Numbered from the stretch's first letter, positions 33,536-47,601 are shown. The stretch is 64,000 nucleotides of DNA from Saposhnikovia divaricata (GCA_036435485.1 CM071597.1:7371881-7435880), one strand, 5' to 3'. The notes: generated by a model not told the origin, from the sequence alone. Made by a program: numbers and translations.

Positions 33536-33918
33536 CTAGTTTATAGCACGTGCAAAGCACGGGTTACTTTTAAATATTTTTAAAATTATATGATTAATAA
33601 AATAGAGTATAATAATTTATTATGTATATAATTTAATTTTGTAATATTAATTAATAAAATTATTAGTAATAATAATAGTTATTTAATAAATGATATGTAT
33701 TGATTTAGAACAAATAATATAAAATCTTAATGTAAATTTGTTGTTGACGGGATTCGAACCTTGGATCTTTAGAAGAGGGATTTAAATATATAATATTCCT
33801 TATTATTTGATCTAACGGCTATCATCTGTTTACTAAATATCTAATGATCGCTATTCTTTTAGAAGGTTAAACCAAACAACCAACCAAATTATACTCATGT
33901 TTGCTTATTATATAATAT
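33536..33918 (-). mobile_element. Short non-autonomous Helitron (H7)
   Basis: Minus-strand 3' terminus: hairpin 'cccgtgctttgcacg' and CTAG at 33536-33539. The body (about 380 bp) parallels H6 and includes a B-box-like 'aaggttcgaatcccgtc' on the minus strand. The 5' end near 33918 is degenerate. Confidence 0.7.
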
Positions 33919-33919
33919 A

Positions 33920-35916
33920 CTAGCTTAAAACCCGTGCGATGCACGGATTTTTTAATATTATATTAAAAAATTTATTAATTTAAATTAATTTTTTTAAAAC
34001 ATGAATTTTGAAGGCTTATATTTTTATATGAGATGATTTGATAATAAATATATAAATGTTATCCATGATATTTCTAGAAAATGAGGGATTATAGTTAGAA
34101 AATATATAAAAGATAATAGGTTTTAGTTAAAAAGAGTAATCGATTAATTATTAGTAATTATAAAACTGTTACTTCATTTTATTAAATAAAATGCTCGTGA
34201 TATGATTAGAAAAATTGAGAATTTAGTTAGAGAAAATTAAGAAGGTAATATGTTCTAGGTGAAAAATGTAATTGATTAGTTTATAGTAAATACGTTATTT
34301 TACTAAATATAATTGCTCACAATATTTTTAGAAAAGGAGAAATTAATATTGTCCATGATATTTCTTTTAAAAGAGGAATTTTAGTTAGAAAATATAGAAA
34401 ATATGATATGTTTTAGTTGAAAAAGGTAATTGGTAATTAATAATATTATAATATTATTTTCAAAAAAATAAAAATATAATATTATAATTTTATTTTATTA
34501 AATAGAACCGCCGTGATATAATTAGAAAAATAGATATTTTAGTTAGAGAAAATAGAAAGATAACGTAAAGATGACATGATTTATGTGAAAAAAGTAATTG
34601 ATTAGTTTATAGTAATTATAATTTAATTGTGTTAATTAATGTTGTCCCGTTATATTCTAGAAAAAAAGGGAATTTAATTAGAAAAAATGATATATATAGC
34701 TGAAAAGACAATCGGTTAATTATTAGTATTATAATATTATTATATTATTTTTAATCAATAGAAACACCAGTGATAAAATTGGAAAAGGGGAGGTTTTAGT
34801 AAGAGAAAAGAAAAAAGGTAACGTGTTTTACTTAAAAAATGTAACTGTCCTTGATATAATTGGAAAAAAGAGAGATTTTAGTTAGATAAAAGATAAAAGG
34901 TAACATGTTTTGACTGAAAAATGTAATTGATTAGTTAATAGTAATTATAATATAATTTTGTTATTTTATTAAATAAAATTGCTCGTAGTGTTTTTAAAAA
35001 AGAGAAATTTTAGTTAGATAAAATGTAAAAGATATTTATTTTACCTGAAAAAGGAAATACTTTAGTTATTGAAAAATAGAAAAGGTAATATGTTTAACCT
35101 CAAAAAGGAAATTGATTAATAAGAAGAAATTTTAGTTAGATAAAATATAAAAGATATTGTATTTTACCTGAAAAAGGAAATTATTTAGTTCTTGAAAAAT
35201 AGAAAACATAACATGTGTAGCCTGAAAAAGGAAATTGATTAGTAATTATAATTTAATTATGTTAATTAATGTTGTCCCGTTATATTCTCGAAAAAAGGGA
35301 ATTTAATTAGAAAAAAATGATATATTTAGCTGAAATGACAATCGGTAGTATTATAATATTATTATTATTATTTTATTTTTAATAAATAGAAACGCCCGTG
35401 ATATAATTGGAAAAATGGAGGTTTTCATAAGAGAAAAGAAAAAAAGTAACGTTTTTTGCTTAAAAAATGTAACTGTCCACAATATAATTGAAAAAAGAGA
35501 GATTTTAGTTAGATAAAAGATAAAAGGTAGTGTGTTTTGACTGAAAAAGGCAATTGATTAGTTAATAGTAATTAAAATATAATTACGTTATTTTATTAAA
35601 TAAAATTGCTCATATTGTTTTTTAAAAAGAGAAATTTTAGTTAGATAAAATGTGAAAGATATTTATTTTACCTGAAAAAGGAAATTATTTAGTTATTGAA
35701 AAATAGAAAGGGAAATATGTTTAACCTGAAAAAGGAAATTGATTAATAAGAAGAAATTTTAGTTAGATAAAATATAAAAGATATTGCATTTTACCTGAAA
35801 AAGGAAATTGATTAGTTAGTAGATCTGTAACTGAGAAAGGGTAATTAGGTAAATTCAATAGGTACCAAACAACCAACCAAACTTTTAATATTTCGGCTTT
35901 TATATAATAGTACAGA
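33920..35916 (-). mobile_element. Non-autonomous Helitron H1, full length (copy 2)
   Basis: 3' terminus with hairpin 'ccgtgcatcgcacggg' and CTAG at 33920-33923; 5' terminus 'tctgtactattatataaaa' at 35916. Length 1997 bp. It is internally repetitive: a roughly 620-bp segment starting near 34620 is repeated from about 35240. No Rep/helicase. Confidence 0.85.
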
Positions 35917-35924
35917 TATATATA

Positions 35925-38426
35925 CTAGCTTATAACCCGTGCAATGCACTGGTTTCTTATACTATATTATAAATTTTATTTAATATTATAATTATGTTTT
36001 TATATAATCATTATTTTTTTAAATTTTAATTTGATATAATTTAATATACTCATTTTTACGGATTATACTAATGTTTCCTTATTATAAACAATGTATACGA
36101 TTTTTAATATATTTTATTAATAATTGAGAAATATTATGTGATATTTTCGGGTATATATTAATGATTGTAAGATTTGTTGTAAATTAAAAAGGTAACATGT
36201 TTTAATTATAAAGGAAATATTAATGATTGAAAGATATGATACGATTGATCTTTTTAGGTGTTTATAAAAGGTAATATCTTCAACTAAAAGTAAATGTGAA
36301 AAAATCAATTGACTAATTACCATTAATTATATTATGTTATTATTTATTTTTAGGTGTTATTTTTTTAAATTATGGTATGATATTTCGGGTATATATTAAT
36401 GATTGTAAGATTTGTTTTAAATTAGAAAGGTAATGTGTTTTAATTAGAAATAAAATATTAACGATTGAAAGATATGATACGATTGATATTTTAGGTATTA
36501 AAAAATGTAATATATTCAACTAAAAGTAAATGTGAAAAAGGTAACCGACTAATTACCATTAAATTTATTATGTTAATGTGAAAAAGGCAATCGACTAATT
36601 ACCATTAATTTTATTATGTTGATCGACTAATTACCTTTAATTATAACGTGTTTTAATTTGAAAGTAAATATTAATGCTGGAAATATATGATATGATTGAT
36701 GTTTTTAGGTGTTTAAAAAAGGTAATATCTTGACTAATCACCATTAATTATATTATGTTATTATTTATTTTAGGTGTATTTATTTATCTTAGTACCTATT
36801 TTTTGGTACCTGTTTTTTGTGAATTTACTTATTTACCCTTCATTATAAAAAAAATAAATACACCTAAAATAAATAATAACATAATATAATTAATGGTGAT
36901 TAGTCAAGATATTACCTTTTATAAACACCTAAAAATATCAATCGTATCATATATTTCCATCATTAATATTTACTTTCAAATTATAATCGAAATATATGAT
37001 ACGATTGATGTTTTTAGATATTTGTAAATGGTAATATCTTCAACTAAAATTAAATGTGAAAAAGAAAATCGACTAATAATAATTAATTTTATTATGTTAA
37101 TCATGTGAAAAAGATAATCGACTAATTACCTTTAATTTTATTATGTTAGTCGACTAATTAGCATTAATTATATTATATTATTATTTATTTCAGGTGTTAT
37201 ATTTTTATTAAGATCGAAAGATATGATACGATTGATGTTTTTATGTGTTTATATAAGTTAATATCTTCGACTAGAAGTAAATACGAAATAGGCAATCAAG
37301 TAATTACCAATAATTATAACGTGTTTTAATTGGAAAAGAAATATTAATAATGGAAAGATATGATACGATTGATGTTTTAGGTATTAAAAAAGGTAATATA
37401 TTCAACTAAAAGTAAATGTGAAAAAGCTAATCGACTAATTACCATTAAATTTATTATGTTAATGTGAAAAAGGCAATCGACTAATTACCATTAATTTTAT
37501 TATGTTGATCGACTAATTACCTTTAATTATAACGTGTTTTAATTTGAAAGTAAATATTAATGCTGGAAATATATGATATGATTGATGTTTTTAGGTGTTT
37601 AAAAAAGGTAATATCTTGACTAATCACCATTAATTATATTATGTTATTGTTTATTTTAGGTGTATTTATTTATTTTAGTACCTATTTTTTGGTACCTGTT
37701 TTTTGTGAATTTACTTATTTACCCTTCATTATAAAAAAAAATACACCTAAAATAAATAATAACATAATATAATTAATGGTGATTAGTCAAGATATTACAT
37801 TTTATAAACACCTAAAAATATCAATCGTATCATATATTTCCATCATTAATATTTACTTTCAAATTATAATCGAAATATATGATACAATTGATGTTTTTAG
37901 ATATTTGTAAATGGTAATATCTTCAACTAAAATTATATGTGAAAAAGAAAATCGACTAATATTAATTAATTTTATTATGTTAATCATGTGAAAAAGATAA
38001 TCGACTAATTACCTTTAATTTTATTATGTTAGTCGACTAATTACCATTAATTATATTATATTATTATATATTTCAGGTGTTATATTTTTATTAAGATCGA
38101 AAGGTATGATACGATTGATGTTTTTATGTGTTTATATAAGTTAATATCTTCGACTAGAAGTAAATACGAAATAGGCAATCAAGTAATTACCATTAATTAT
38201 AACGTGTTTTAATTGGAAAAGAAATATTAATGATGGAAAGATATGATACGATTGATGTTTCTAAAAGGTAATATCCCGAGTAATTAAAATTAATTGTATT
38301 ATGTTAATATTTATTTTAAGTGTATTTATTTTTCTTTATAATGAAGGGTAAATAAGTAAATTCACGAAGTACCAAAAAACAGGTACCAAAAATTTCAATG
38401 TTTCGAAATTTATATAATAGTATAGA
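35925..38426 (-). mobile_element. Non-autonomous Helitron H2 (copy 2)
   Basis: Same termini as at 11567-13737: 3' CTAG at 35925-35928 and 5' 'tctatactattatataaat' ending at 38426. Enlarged by the 886-bp internal tandem duplication; lacks the MITE and SINE. Confidence 0.85.
36485..38256 (+). repeat. 886-bp tandem duplication inside Helitron H2
   Basis: 36485 to about 37370 is repeated at about 37371-38256 with few differences. Copy 1 has only one unit. Confidence 0.85.
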
Positions 38427-38777
38427 TTTAATAACTAAATAGGAAAGTTATACATTTTTTTGGAAGGTATTAACCAAAACCAACCAACCAATTATACAAT
38501 ATTTCGCTTATAATAGTATAGTATAGATTTATGATCATATACAACACAACACTATTTTTATTTAGTGTTGTAGATACGTGTTTGTATTCTATCTAGGTTT
38601 TTTTAAAAGACATTTAAAATTGTTGGAATTTTTTTTGTTTTAGGAAAGTAATTTTAAAAAATTTGAAAGGTGTTAACCAAAACCAACCAACAATTATAGC
38701 CTATTTCACTTATAAAAGTATAGATAGATTAGCTTATAACCCGTGCGATGCACGGGTTTCTTTTGATATGTTATAAA
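38427..38777 (-). mobile_element. Helitron termini cluster (copy 2)
   Basis: Counterpart of 13738-14088, with the same two 5' termini and the hairpin-CTAA 3' terminus. Confidence 0.6.
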
Positions 38778-39274
38778 TGTAATAACCCTAATTTTTGTAC
38801 TTAAGAATAATTGGTTTCATGAGTGAATAGTATTTTGCATGGATGAATAGTAAAATGCATGAATGAATAGTGTTTTCGAGTCTCGAGAAATTTTTCACGT
38901 TACCATATGTACAGAACGGGATATGGATATTTCGAAGTTATATTAGCGATCTACGAAGCAAATAAGTGTATGTAAACGCGATTGGATTTCAGAAAATCCA
39001 AAATTAATATTTAAGGAAATCTGATCGAGCAGTAAAGAGCATATTAATGCGAACAAGATAAGAGAATTATTATGTCAAGGAATTAATGATTTTTATTTAA
39101 TTATGATTTGAGAATTTAGAATGAAAATCCTCGAGTTAGAATAATAAGCGTTTTAGAAATCGCTAGAACTTTATAACGAGATTAAGCGATAAAGCGAACG
39201 CGGAACGAATTACGGATTAAATATATAACGAGGTGCGAAACCTTACATGATCATCTAGGGTTAGTAATATTAGA
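38778..39274 (+). mobile_element. LTR-like sequence (copy 2)
   Basis: Counterpart of 14089-14584, starting 'tgtaataaccctaattttt'. Tentative chromovirus LTR fragment. Confidence 0.35.
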
Positions 39275-41070
39275 TTTTTTTTTGATAAGCATGATTTGAT
39301 TAAAATGAGCCAAACGGCTATTACATGTGAGGATATCACTGTCATGTTACAAACAATCACAGACAGCATGGGTCAAGATACAAATTTTAATTCAAAAACA
39401 AGCATGCCTAAACTCAGATTTGAAACTACACAGTACCCAATGACTGTTATTTTTTGACTTGTGAGAAAGCATTCAACACCAGTGCCATCACAGTCTATCA
39501 GGAAATCCGGCAAAACAATTTGAGACAGCCTCCAAGTCTTTGGAACTTGTTAATGAACTAGTGAATTTTGACCCGAACTGTAAATTCCCAGCCATCAAAT
39601 ATTAATCCGGATGGTATCACCCGAAATCCCGAATCAAAGCTGATGATTCCATCAAAATCGAACTTTATCATCCACATCCGCCGGCCCCTTAGAAACACAC
39701 CGAATGCCTGAAAACTACGGACCCGAGCACCTCAAATACTGTCAATGTCAATGGCTGCTGGCCAGCCCAAACTCTGTAGAAGTCGACGATCAGTTCACGT
39801 GTCCTCCATAACTCGATCAGAATTGAATGTAACGTGTGCAAACAATCATTTAAGGTGCTCGTTCCTTTCATATCAGTGATGTCTTCAAGGGTTTAGCTTG
39901 TTGTGTGGATAGTGTCGTCCCGAGACCGATATATCAGTGCTCTCCCACTGAACTGCTGGGAAGATCCAGAACCTGTCAATGATATTACGGTGTGCAGACC
40001 ACCGAAATGTTGGAAGTGACCGAGCAGCTAAGCTAGTTGAAGTGCAACTGTGCAGAAGCAAAGCTAAGCCAACACCCATTAAATCCTGGCCAAAATAACC
40101 AAACCGAGTAAATCTTGATGATGTTTGACTGTCAAGCCCACCAAAACAAGACCACTGCTAGCATTGGAAGTGGCCAGATCGGCATCAACACTGTATCAAT
40201 GTTCATCCGACCATACGACTCCGATTTGAATCAAGTAGGTGGAAGCCCAAGACACAACTTCAGCTCCACCATACACAACTCATCGTTTCACGCACTACCA
40301 AACAACAAGGAATCAGCCCCGTGATAAAAGTCTGACACCCCGCTATTCTCTCTAAAATGATACCGTGAGCCTCTGCACGCGCCACAAAGTGACGCGCCGT
40401 CACGACAGAAGAGCCCATAGTAGTCGATGTTGAGAAGGGAAGGGATAGACTGCTTGAGTTTAAATCGAAGATACCAGAGACCAGCACAACCAAGACAGGT
40501 TGTGTTCGAAACCGGCAAGATCAACTCGGTGATTAAACAAATTGTTGTTGTTGTTGTAGTACCTAAACAATCATACAAGCCACCGGGGTGGAGCGTCGAC
40601 GCACTAGCGGTGTCAAAGATCGCACACCAAACAATCTCAGTAGCACACACTCCCAAACCCCATCTTTTCTTTGCGGCAATTCGTCGAACACTAGGGCTGC
40701 AAAGATGAAAGTAGTGACAAAAGCTTTCTTAAACCCCCTTAATACAGCCCCCCTCTAATACAGCCCCCCTATGCTTGTATATCTGAACATCATCATCAAC
40801 TACGGGCTGTAAAAGTCACCGCTGAAGTCGGAGAAAAAACTTCGAGGGAGGAGATCCTCGTTAAAAAACCTCTTTGGGAAAAAGAGTGATCTCCTCTTAT
40901 TGATAAACAACTAGATCTATAAAGAATAGCTATGAAGGGTTCCTCCGGTCGGTTGGTGGAGAAGAAATGAGAAAAGAAAAGAAAAAGTAAATGATGAGGT
41001 GTGTGATCAAGAAGAGAACAACAAGGCAGCACATCATCTTTTTTCTCCCACTCACTAAGGCCTCTTGACA
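39275..41070 (-). mobile_element. Poly(A)-tailed LINE-like retroposon (copy 2)
   Basis: Counterpart of 14585-16380, with the T9 tract at 39275-39283 and a slightly shorter (GTT)n. No reverse transcriptase motif. Confidence 0.4.
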
Positions 41071-41232
41071 CTTGTAATTAGAGTGTATTAGCAGCCATAA
41101 CACCCCACAAATATCACAAAATCATTTCACCAACAAGTCAAAAAGAGAAAAGGGAGAGAAAGAGCAAAAACAATCAACACTACCACCAAAACAAGCCATT
41201 CGGCTTTTCTTGTAATTCCAAAATAAAAACCC

Positions 41233-41948
41233 TGTTAGGAATAATTCGTAAGTTGTGATGTTAAGAATAGAATTTTGCTTATACTTCTTGTATATCCTGA
41301 TCTATAAAGGATTTAGCAGTTAGACAGTTATCTGTAGAAATTTAAGTCAGGAATGAACAGTGCATCGGAGACTACATGTCAGGAACAGAGCAAATCTTGA
41401 TACACCATATCAATTACTGATGGATGTCAAATCCTGATGCAAGGTCAAGTCATGATATCAGTCGTGTTACTGATGATGTCATAATGGATGCTACAGAATC
41501 TGGCAAGTGCTATAAAACATGATCGTTGTTTTGGAGAACAAGCGAGAAGATATTATGAAGGAAAGAATTTTCTATTGATGGAAACTATCAACTGGAAGGC
41601 AGAACATTATCATATATGGATTTGAACTTTCTGTTATTAGTTGATAGGTAGCAGTATAAATAGTCTCTCAATATCATTGTAAAAGAGCGATTAGTGTGAT
41701 AGAAAAGTTCGTGTGCGTAGCTCTGTATAAGGTTTGTATTCGATAGTTCGAAACAAACAGAGAGAGAGATTTATTTTGTCAACAGCTGCTAAAGGTATTG
41801 TACACCTTTGGTAGAGTTTGTATTTGATTTCATTAATACAAACAGTTTGATTTATTCGTTTGTTCTTGTGCATCTAATAAAGCAAAAATCAGACACGATT
41901 ATATAACTTGTATTCAACCCCCCCTTCTACAAGTTATTCGAGTTAACA
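41233..41948 (+). repeat. Copia A 5' LTR (copy 2)
   Basis: 'tgttaggaataattcg' to 'gagttaaca'; TATA box TATAAATA at 41655-41662. Confidence 0.95.
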
Positions 41949-41950
41949 AT

Positions 41951-41962
41951 TGGTATCAGAGC
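41951..41962 (+). other. Primer binding site, initiator tRNA-Met type
   Basis: 'tggtatcagagc' just inside the 5' LTR. Confidence 0.92.
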
Positions 41963-41997
41963 AGGTTGATTTCGAATAATCATAAAGATCTGCAATC

Positions 41998-44287
41998 ATG
42001 TCTGGTTACAAGGATGGTAATACTAAGATTCCTATGCTCAAGAGAAGCGAGTATACGTTGTGGGAAGTGAAGATGTTGCATCACCTGGAGGCAACAGACC
42101 CTGATTATCTTGATAGGATAAGAGATGGACCTTTTGTTCCAACAAAGGTAGTTGGTCAAGCAACTGTCGATGGTAAAGTTGTTCTAGAACATACGATAGA
42201 GCAGCCTAAATTTGAATGGTCAGATAAGGACAAGGAGAATGTTCTTAAGGATGCTAAAGTGAGGAACATACTATTTAATAGTCTTGATTCTGTTCTCACT
42301 AATTATGTTCTTTCTTGTAAAACTGCTAAGGATATATGGGACAATCTGAAGGTTCATTGTGAAGGAACTAAACCTGTCAGGAAGAATATGAGGACACTTC
42401 TCATACAACAGTATGAATACTTTGAATCCAAGTCTGGTGAGTCACTTACTGATACCTTTGAATAGGTTTACAAAACTCATCAATGAGATGGCCATGCATG
42501 GCAAATATTATGACTTGGAGGATATGAATACTAAGTTCATGAAAGCCTTGCCTGACTTCTACAATGAGAAGATCTCTGCAATTGAAGAAGCTAATGATTT
42601 GGATGAAATATCATTAGAGGCAGTTTATGGAAAATTGAGGGCTTATGAACTTGATAGGCAGCAGAAGAAGAGCAGGAGTGAAGGAAAGATGAAAACTATT
42701 GCACTCACTGCTCAATCTGAATCAAAGAAGCTTCCTGAAGAAAAGTCTGAATCTACTGATAGAGACTTAAGGAAGAAGAAAAGCAAAGTAAGTTATGAGT
42801 CAGAGATTCCTGATGAAGATCCTGACGATAGTGATTCTGAATCAGAGATGCAGGAACTTTTTGCTATGTTTGCTAAAGCTTTCAAGAAAGGAAGATTTAA
42901 TAGGAGAAGATTTAGCAAAGGATCTTTTCAAAAGAAAGAAGAGAAGAGGAGTGACAAAGGCAAAAGTACAATTATTAAGCTTGATAAGGCCAAGATCAAG
43001 TGCTTTAACTGCTGCGAGCTTGGACACTGTGCTAGTGAATGCAAGAAGCCCATGAATTCAGGGAAGGGTAATGCACTCATGGTCACACAGAAGGATTGGG
43101 CAGACTCCAGTGATTCTGAAGATGAATTGGATTGTGAAAACATTGCTTTGATGGCAAGTGCTTCAGACAAGCCTGGATCTCCAAAGAAAACTTCTTCATC
43201 TTCTGTTAAGGTATCACTTCACTCTCTTGATTCATTTGATAGCTTAGATTATGATGATATTGGGTCTATTCATGTTGAGTTTAAGAATCTTATGACTAAT
43301 TTTAGAATTCTTACCAGCGAAAGAGATGAACTTAAGGTTAAGAATGATAAATTAGTTGATAGAAATAATTTTCTTGAATCTGAGCTAGTTCAAATGGAAG
43401 AATATAGAATAAGTTTTGATAAAGCTAAGCATGATTATGGTGTTATTCTTGAGGCTTGCGATTTTGTCAGAAAAGAACTAGAGGAAGAGAGAGATGTGAT
43501 TAAGACCATTAATACTTCTTGTAAAAAGACTCGAGAAATTTTTGAGAGTGGAATTCGTGGTAAAATTAATGGCTTAGGTTTTGACAAGGCTAGACAAGAA
43601 AAAGAAGTAGTTGTTGTCACTGATGATAGTAAATTAGAAGCTAGCACATCTAAATCTGAAGGTAAGAAGACAGTTTCAGAACTTGATCATGTTAAGTTTG
43701 TTGATTCAAAAGGTACCCCTGTTGTACACAAGAGAATTAACAATAGTAATTCAGATGAGAGAGTGTTAGAGAAACCTAAGAATGTGAACATAGGTTTTCT
43801 GTCTAAATCTCGGTTGAAACAGAGACTAGATGACATTTCAGAGTCTAGCAAAGTCAAAAGAAATTGGAATGGAAAAGAAGGTATTAACAAGGAGAATAAT
43901 TACAAGAATGTACCTGATGCACCTAGGAAGAAATGCTATAAATGTGGAAATCATAATCATTTGGCCCTAGACTGCAATCAAAAACCTTCTTGGAAAACCG
44001 AGTCTAGATTCCCCAAGACTCAGAAAATTCAATACCAACCACAAAAAGCTTGTTATCATTGTGGTAGTTTACTTCATTCCATTTACATGTGTAGAGAATA
44101 CCATGAACTGTATTATGACTATTATTTTCTGAAATCTGAAACTCCTGGTCATAAACAGTTTGTGAAATCAGAGTCTAAGATTGACTCTGTAACATGTAAA
44201 GTAAAAGCAAAATCTTTAAAGCATGTTGTTTCTAAATCTAGTAAGAAAGGATCCAATCAAAGTTGGGTCCTAAAAATTTCTAACTAG
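41998..44287 (+). pseudogene. Copia A gag (copy 2), frameshifted
   Basis: Same layout as copy 1: UBN2/gag core in the first 155 codons, a TAG at 42463-42465, and continuation in another frame from about 42466 to 44287 with three zinc knuckles. About a dozen residues differ between the copies over gag and pol. Because both copies carry the same one-base frameshift, the parental element was already defective, or expresses gag by an unusual route. Confidence 0.88.
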
Positions 44288-44298
44288 TTACTTTTTGT

Positions 44299-47200
44299 TT
44301 GCAGGGCACAGGAAAGAAGCATTCAATTATCTTGGACAGTGGAAGCTCTGGACATATGACTGGAAAGAAGTCTCTGCTTACAAAGTTTGAAAGGAAAGCT
44401 GGCCCAGTAATATCTTTTGGAGATGGCAACAAAGGTGAAACACTGGGATATGGCTCAATTGTTTTGGGGAATGTCATCATAGAAAACATAGCACTAGTTG
44501 AAGGCTTGAAACACACTCTTTTAAGCATAAGTCAACTGGGTGATAAGGGTTACCAATCAATCTTTGACAGAGAAGGATGCAAAATCTTGAATATGAAAAA
44601 TGGAGACATTGTTCTAACTGGTCAAAGACATGGTAACATCTATGAAGCCAGCTTGAGTGATACATCTAAAGGAATTGTTAGATGTCTCTACAGCAAAGCA
44701 ACCAATGAAGATAGCTGGAATTGGCACAAGAAGCTCTCACATCTCAACTTCAAGAAGCTTAATCAACTTGTTAAGTACAATCTGGTGATAGGCCTACCTC
44801 AGGCAAATTATGTGCAAGATGGACTTTGTGATGCTTGTCAGCTTGGAAAACAGAGAAGAACCACTTTCAAGAGCAAGACAGAAAATTCAATTACTGAACC
44901 ATTCCACATGATGCATCTTGACTTATTTGGTCCAGTGAATATTATGTCTATCAGTAAGAAAAGATATGCTCTAGTGATAGTGGATGATTACACAAGGTTC
45001 ACATGGGTGTTCTTTCTACACAAGAAGGATGAAGCTCCTCAGCAAATCATTGAGCTTGTCAAGAATATCCAGAATAGCTCTAAATACAAAGTCAAAGTAC
45101 TTAGGAGTGACAATGGTACAGAATTCAAGAATTCTACAATGGAGGAGTATTGTGCAGACAATGGAATTACTCAACAATTTTCTGCACCTGGCACACCTCA
45201 GCAGAATGGTGTAGTAGAAAGAAAGAACAGAACTCTCATAGAGGCAGCAAGGACCATGCTTGCAGATGCAAAGCTTCCAACCTATTTTTGGGCAGAAGCT
45301 ATCAACACTGCATGTTTCACTCAAAATTGTACCTTGGTAAACAGTCATGGAAAAACTCCTTATGAGATGATCAAAGATAAGAAGCCAAGTGTGAAACACT
45401 TTCACATCTTTGGATGCAAATGCTATGTCCTGAAAGTTCATCCAGAACAACTTGGAAAATTTGAAGCCAAATCGGATGAAGCAATCTTTCTAGGATATTC
45501 AGCAACAAAGGCCTTCAAAGTTTATAATCTCAGAACTCACATTGTTATGGAATCAATTCATGTTGCATTTGATGATAAGAAATTTGGAATTTTGCAAACT
45601 GATGAAAGTCATGACAAGTTGGAATTTGAAAATCTTAAGGATTCTGAGATTCTCTCCAGTGATGATGAAGGTTCTCCAAATGAAATCTCTATTGCTTCTC
45701 AAAGGAATGCTACTGTTGAGGGGGAGCAAGCTAATCAAGGAGAACATAGTACTCATCAGGAGCAGACTAGTCATTCAGAGTCTACTCCGTCAGGAACTGA
45801 TCCTTCAGAGACTAGTGAAGGGAGATCAGGAACTAGCAGCAGTATCGATTCTACTGATTCTATTAATCAAGGAGAAACTTTTGAAGGTAATGAAAATTCT
45901 TCTACAAGAGATACCACTAACTCAGGGGGAGAGTCTGGCAGGAGTAGTTTACCACCTGTTAGAAAATGGACAAGGGATCATACTGAGAATCTGATTATCG
46001 GTGATCCAAATAGTGGTGTTCAAACTAGAAGATCAATTCAGAATGAATGCTTGTATAGTTGTTTTCTTTCAAAGAATGAACCTAAAAAGGTTGAAGAAGC
46101 CTTACAGGATCCTGATTGGGTAATAGCAATGCAGGAAGAATTAAATGAATTTGAGAGGAACAAAGTCTGGAAACTGGTACCAAGACCTAAAGATAGATCG
46201 ATTGTTGGTGCAAGATGGGTTTTCAGAAACAAGCTAGATGAATCTGGTATGATTGTAAGAAACAAAGCAAAACTGGTGGCCAAAGGATACTCCCAGGAGG
46301 AAGGAATTGATTATGATGAAACCTTTGCACCTGTAGTAAGATTGGAAGCAATCAGAATGTTTCTTGCATTTGCGGCTCATTCAAAGTTCAAGGTATACCA
46401 GATGGATGTAAAGAGTGCATTTCTAAATGGCAAACTTGATGAGGAAGTTTATGTGGAGTAACCACCTGGTTTTGTTGATCCAAAATTTCCAAATCATGTC
46501 TACAAACTTGACAAGGCACTCTATGGACTAAAGCAGGCACCAAGAGCATGGTATGAGACTTTGTCTAAATTTCTTCTTGAAAATGGCTTCACAAGAGGTA
46601 CAATTGACACAACTCTTTTCTTTAGAAAGATTAAAGGTGAATTGCTTTTAGTTCAAGTTTATGTTGATGACATCATATTTGGTTCTACTAATGAAAGGTT
46701 ATGTGCTAAGTTTAGCAAGCTTATGCAGTCTAAGTATCAGATGAGCATGATAGGTGAGTTAAATTACTTTTTAGGATTGCAAGTCAAACAAACTGAGACT
46801 GGTATTTTCATTAATCAGTCAAAGTATATTAAATATCTTTTAAAAAGGTTTGACTTTCAAGATTGTTCAGTTGCAAAAACACCCATGGCAACAACCACTA
46901 AGCTAGACTCTGATCCTAAGGGAAAGAGTGTTGATAACACTAGCTATAGAGGCATGATAGGCTCACTGTTATACTTAACTGCAAGTAGACCAGATATAAT
47001 GTTTTCTACCTGTTTATGTGCTAGATTCCAAAGTGATCCTAAGGAATCTCATTTAATTGCTGTGAAGAGAATTTTTAGATATCTCAAGGGAACTCCAAAT
47101 CTTGGTTTGTGGTATCCCAGAGAATCTGATTTCTCCCTAATTGGCTATTCAGACTCTGATTATGCAGGGTGTAAAATAGACAGGAAAAGAACTACAGGTA

Positions 47201-47601
47201 CATGTCAATTCTTGGGAAACAAATTAATTTCTTGGGCAAGCAAGAAGCAACAATCAGTTTCAACCTCAATTTCAGAAGCTGAGTACATTGCAGCAGGCAG
47301 TTGTTGTGCACGGCTCCTTTGGATAAGAAATCAGTTGATGGATTATGGTATGACACTTAGTAATATTCCTATGTTTTGTGATAATACTAGTGCTATCAAA
47401 ATTGCAGAGAATCCAGTTCAACATTCAAGGACTAAGCACATTGATGTCAGGTATCATTTTATTAGAGAACATGTTGAAAATGGTACTGTGGAACTTCATT
47501 TTGTTCCTACTGACAAACAACTTGCAGATATCCTAACTAAACCACTTGATGAGACTACATTCATTAGATTGGTTAGTGAATTAGGAATGTTAAATTTTTA
47601 G
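44299..47601 (+). pseudogene. Copia A pol (copy 2): protease, integrase, RT, RNase H; one nonsense codon
   Basis: Polyprotein for cDNA synthesis and integration. Protease Asp-Ser-Gly at about residue 13; integrase Asp 208, Asp 271, Glu 307; reverse transcriptase from about residue 600, with Tyr-Val-Asp-Asp at 46660-46671; RNase H to the end (His-Ile-Asp-Val-Arg and Leu-Ala-Asp-Ile-Leu-Thr-Lys signatures). A TAA at 46459 interrupts the RT in frame; the frame then stays open to the TAG at 47599. The pol frame differs from gag, and the junction at 44288-44304 ('ttactttttgtttgcag') looks like a splice acceptor. Confidence 0.9.

Larger units (their letters stand above)
35250..46063 (+). repeat. 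Segmental duplication, copy 2
   Basis: Direct copy of 10891-21376, with intact empty sites for the MITE and SINE that copy 1 carries, plus an extra 886-bp tandem unit. Its right edge lies inside an otherwise continuous Copia A pol. Confidence 0.95.
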
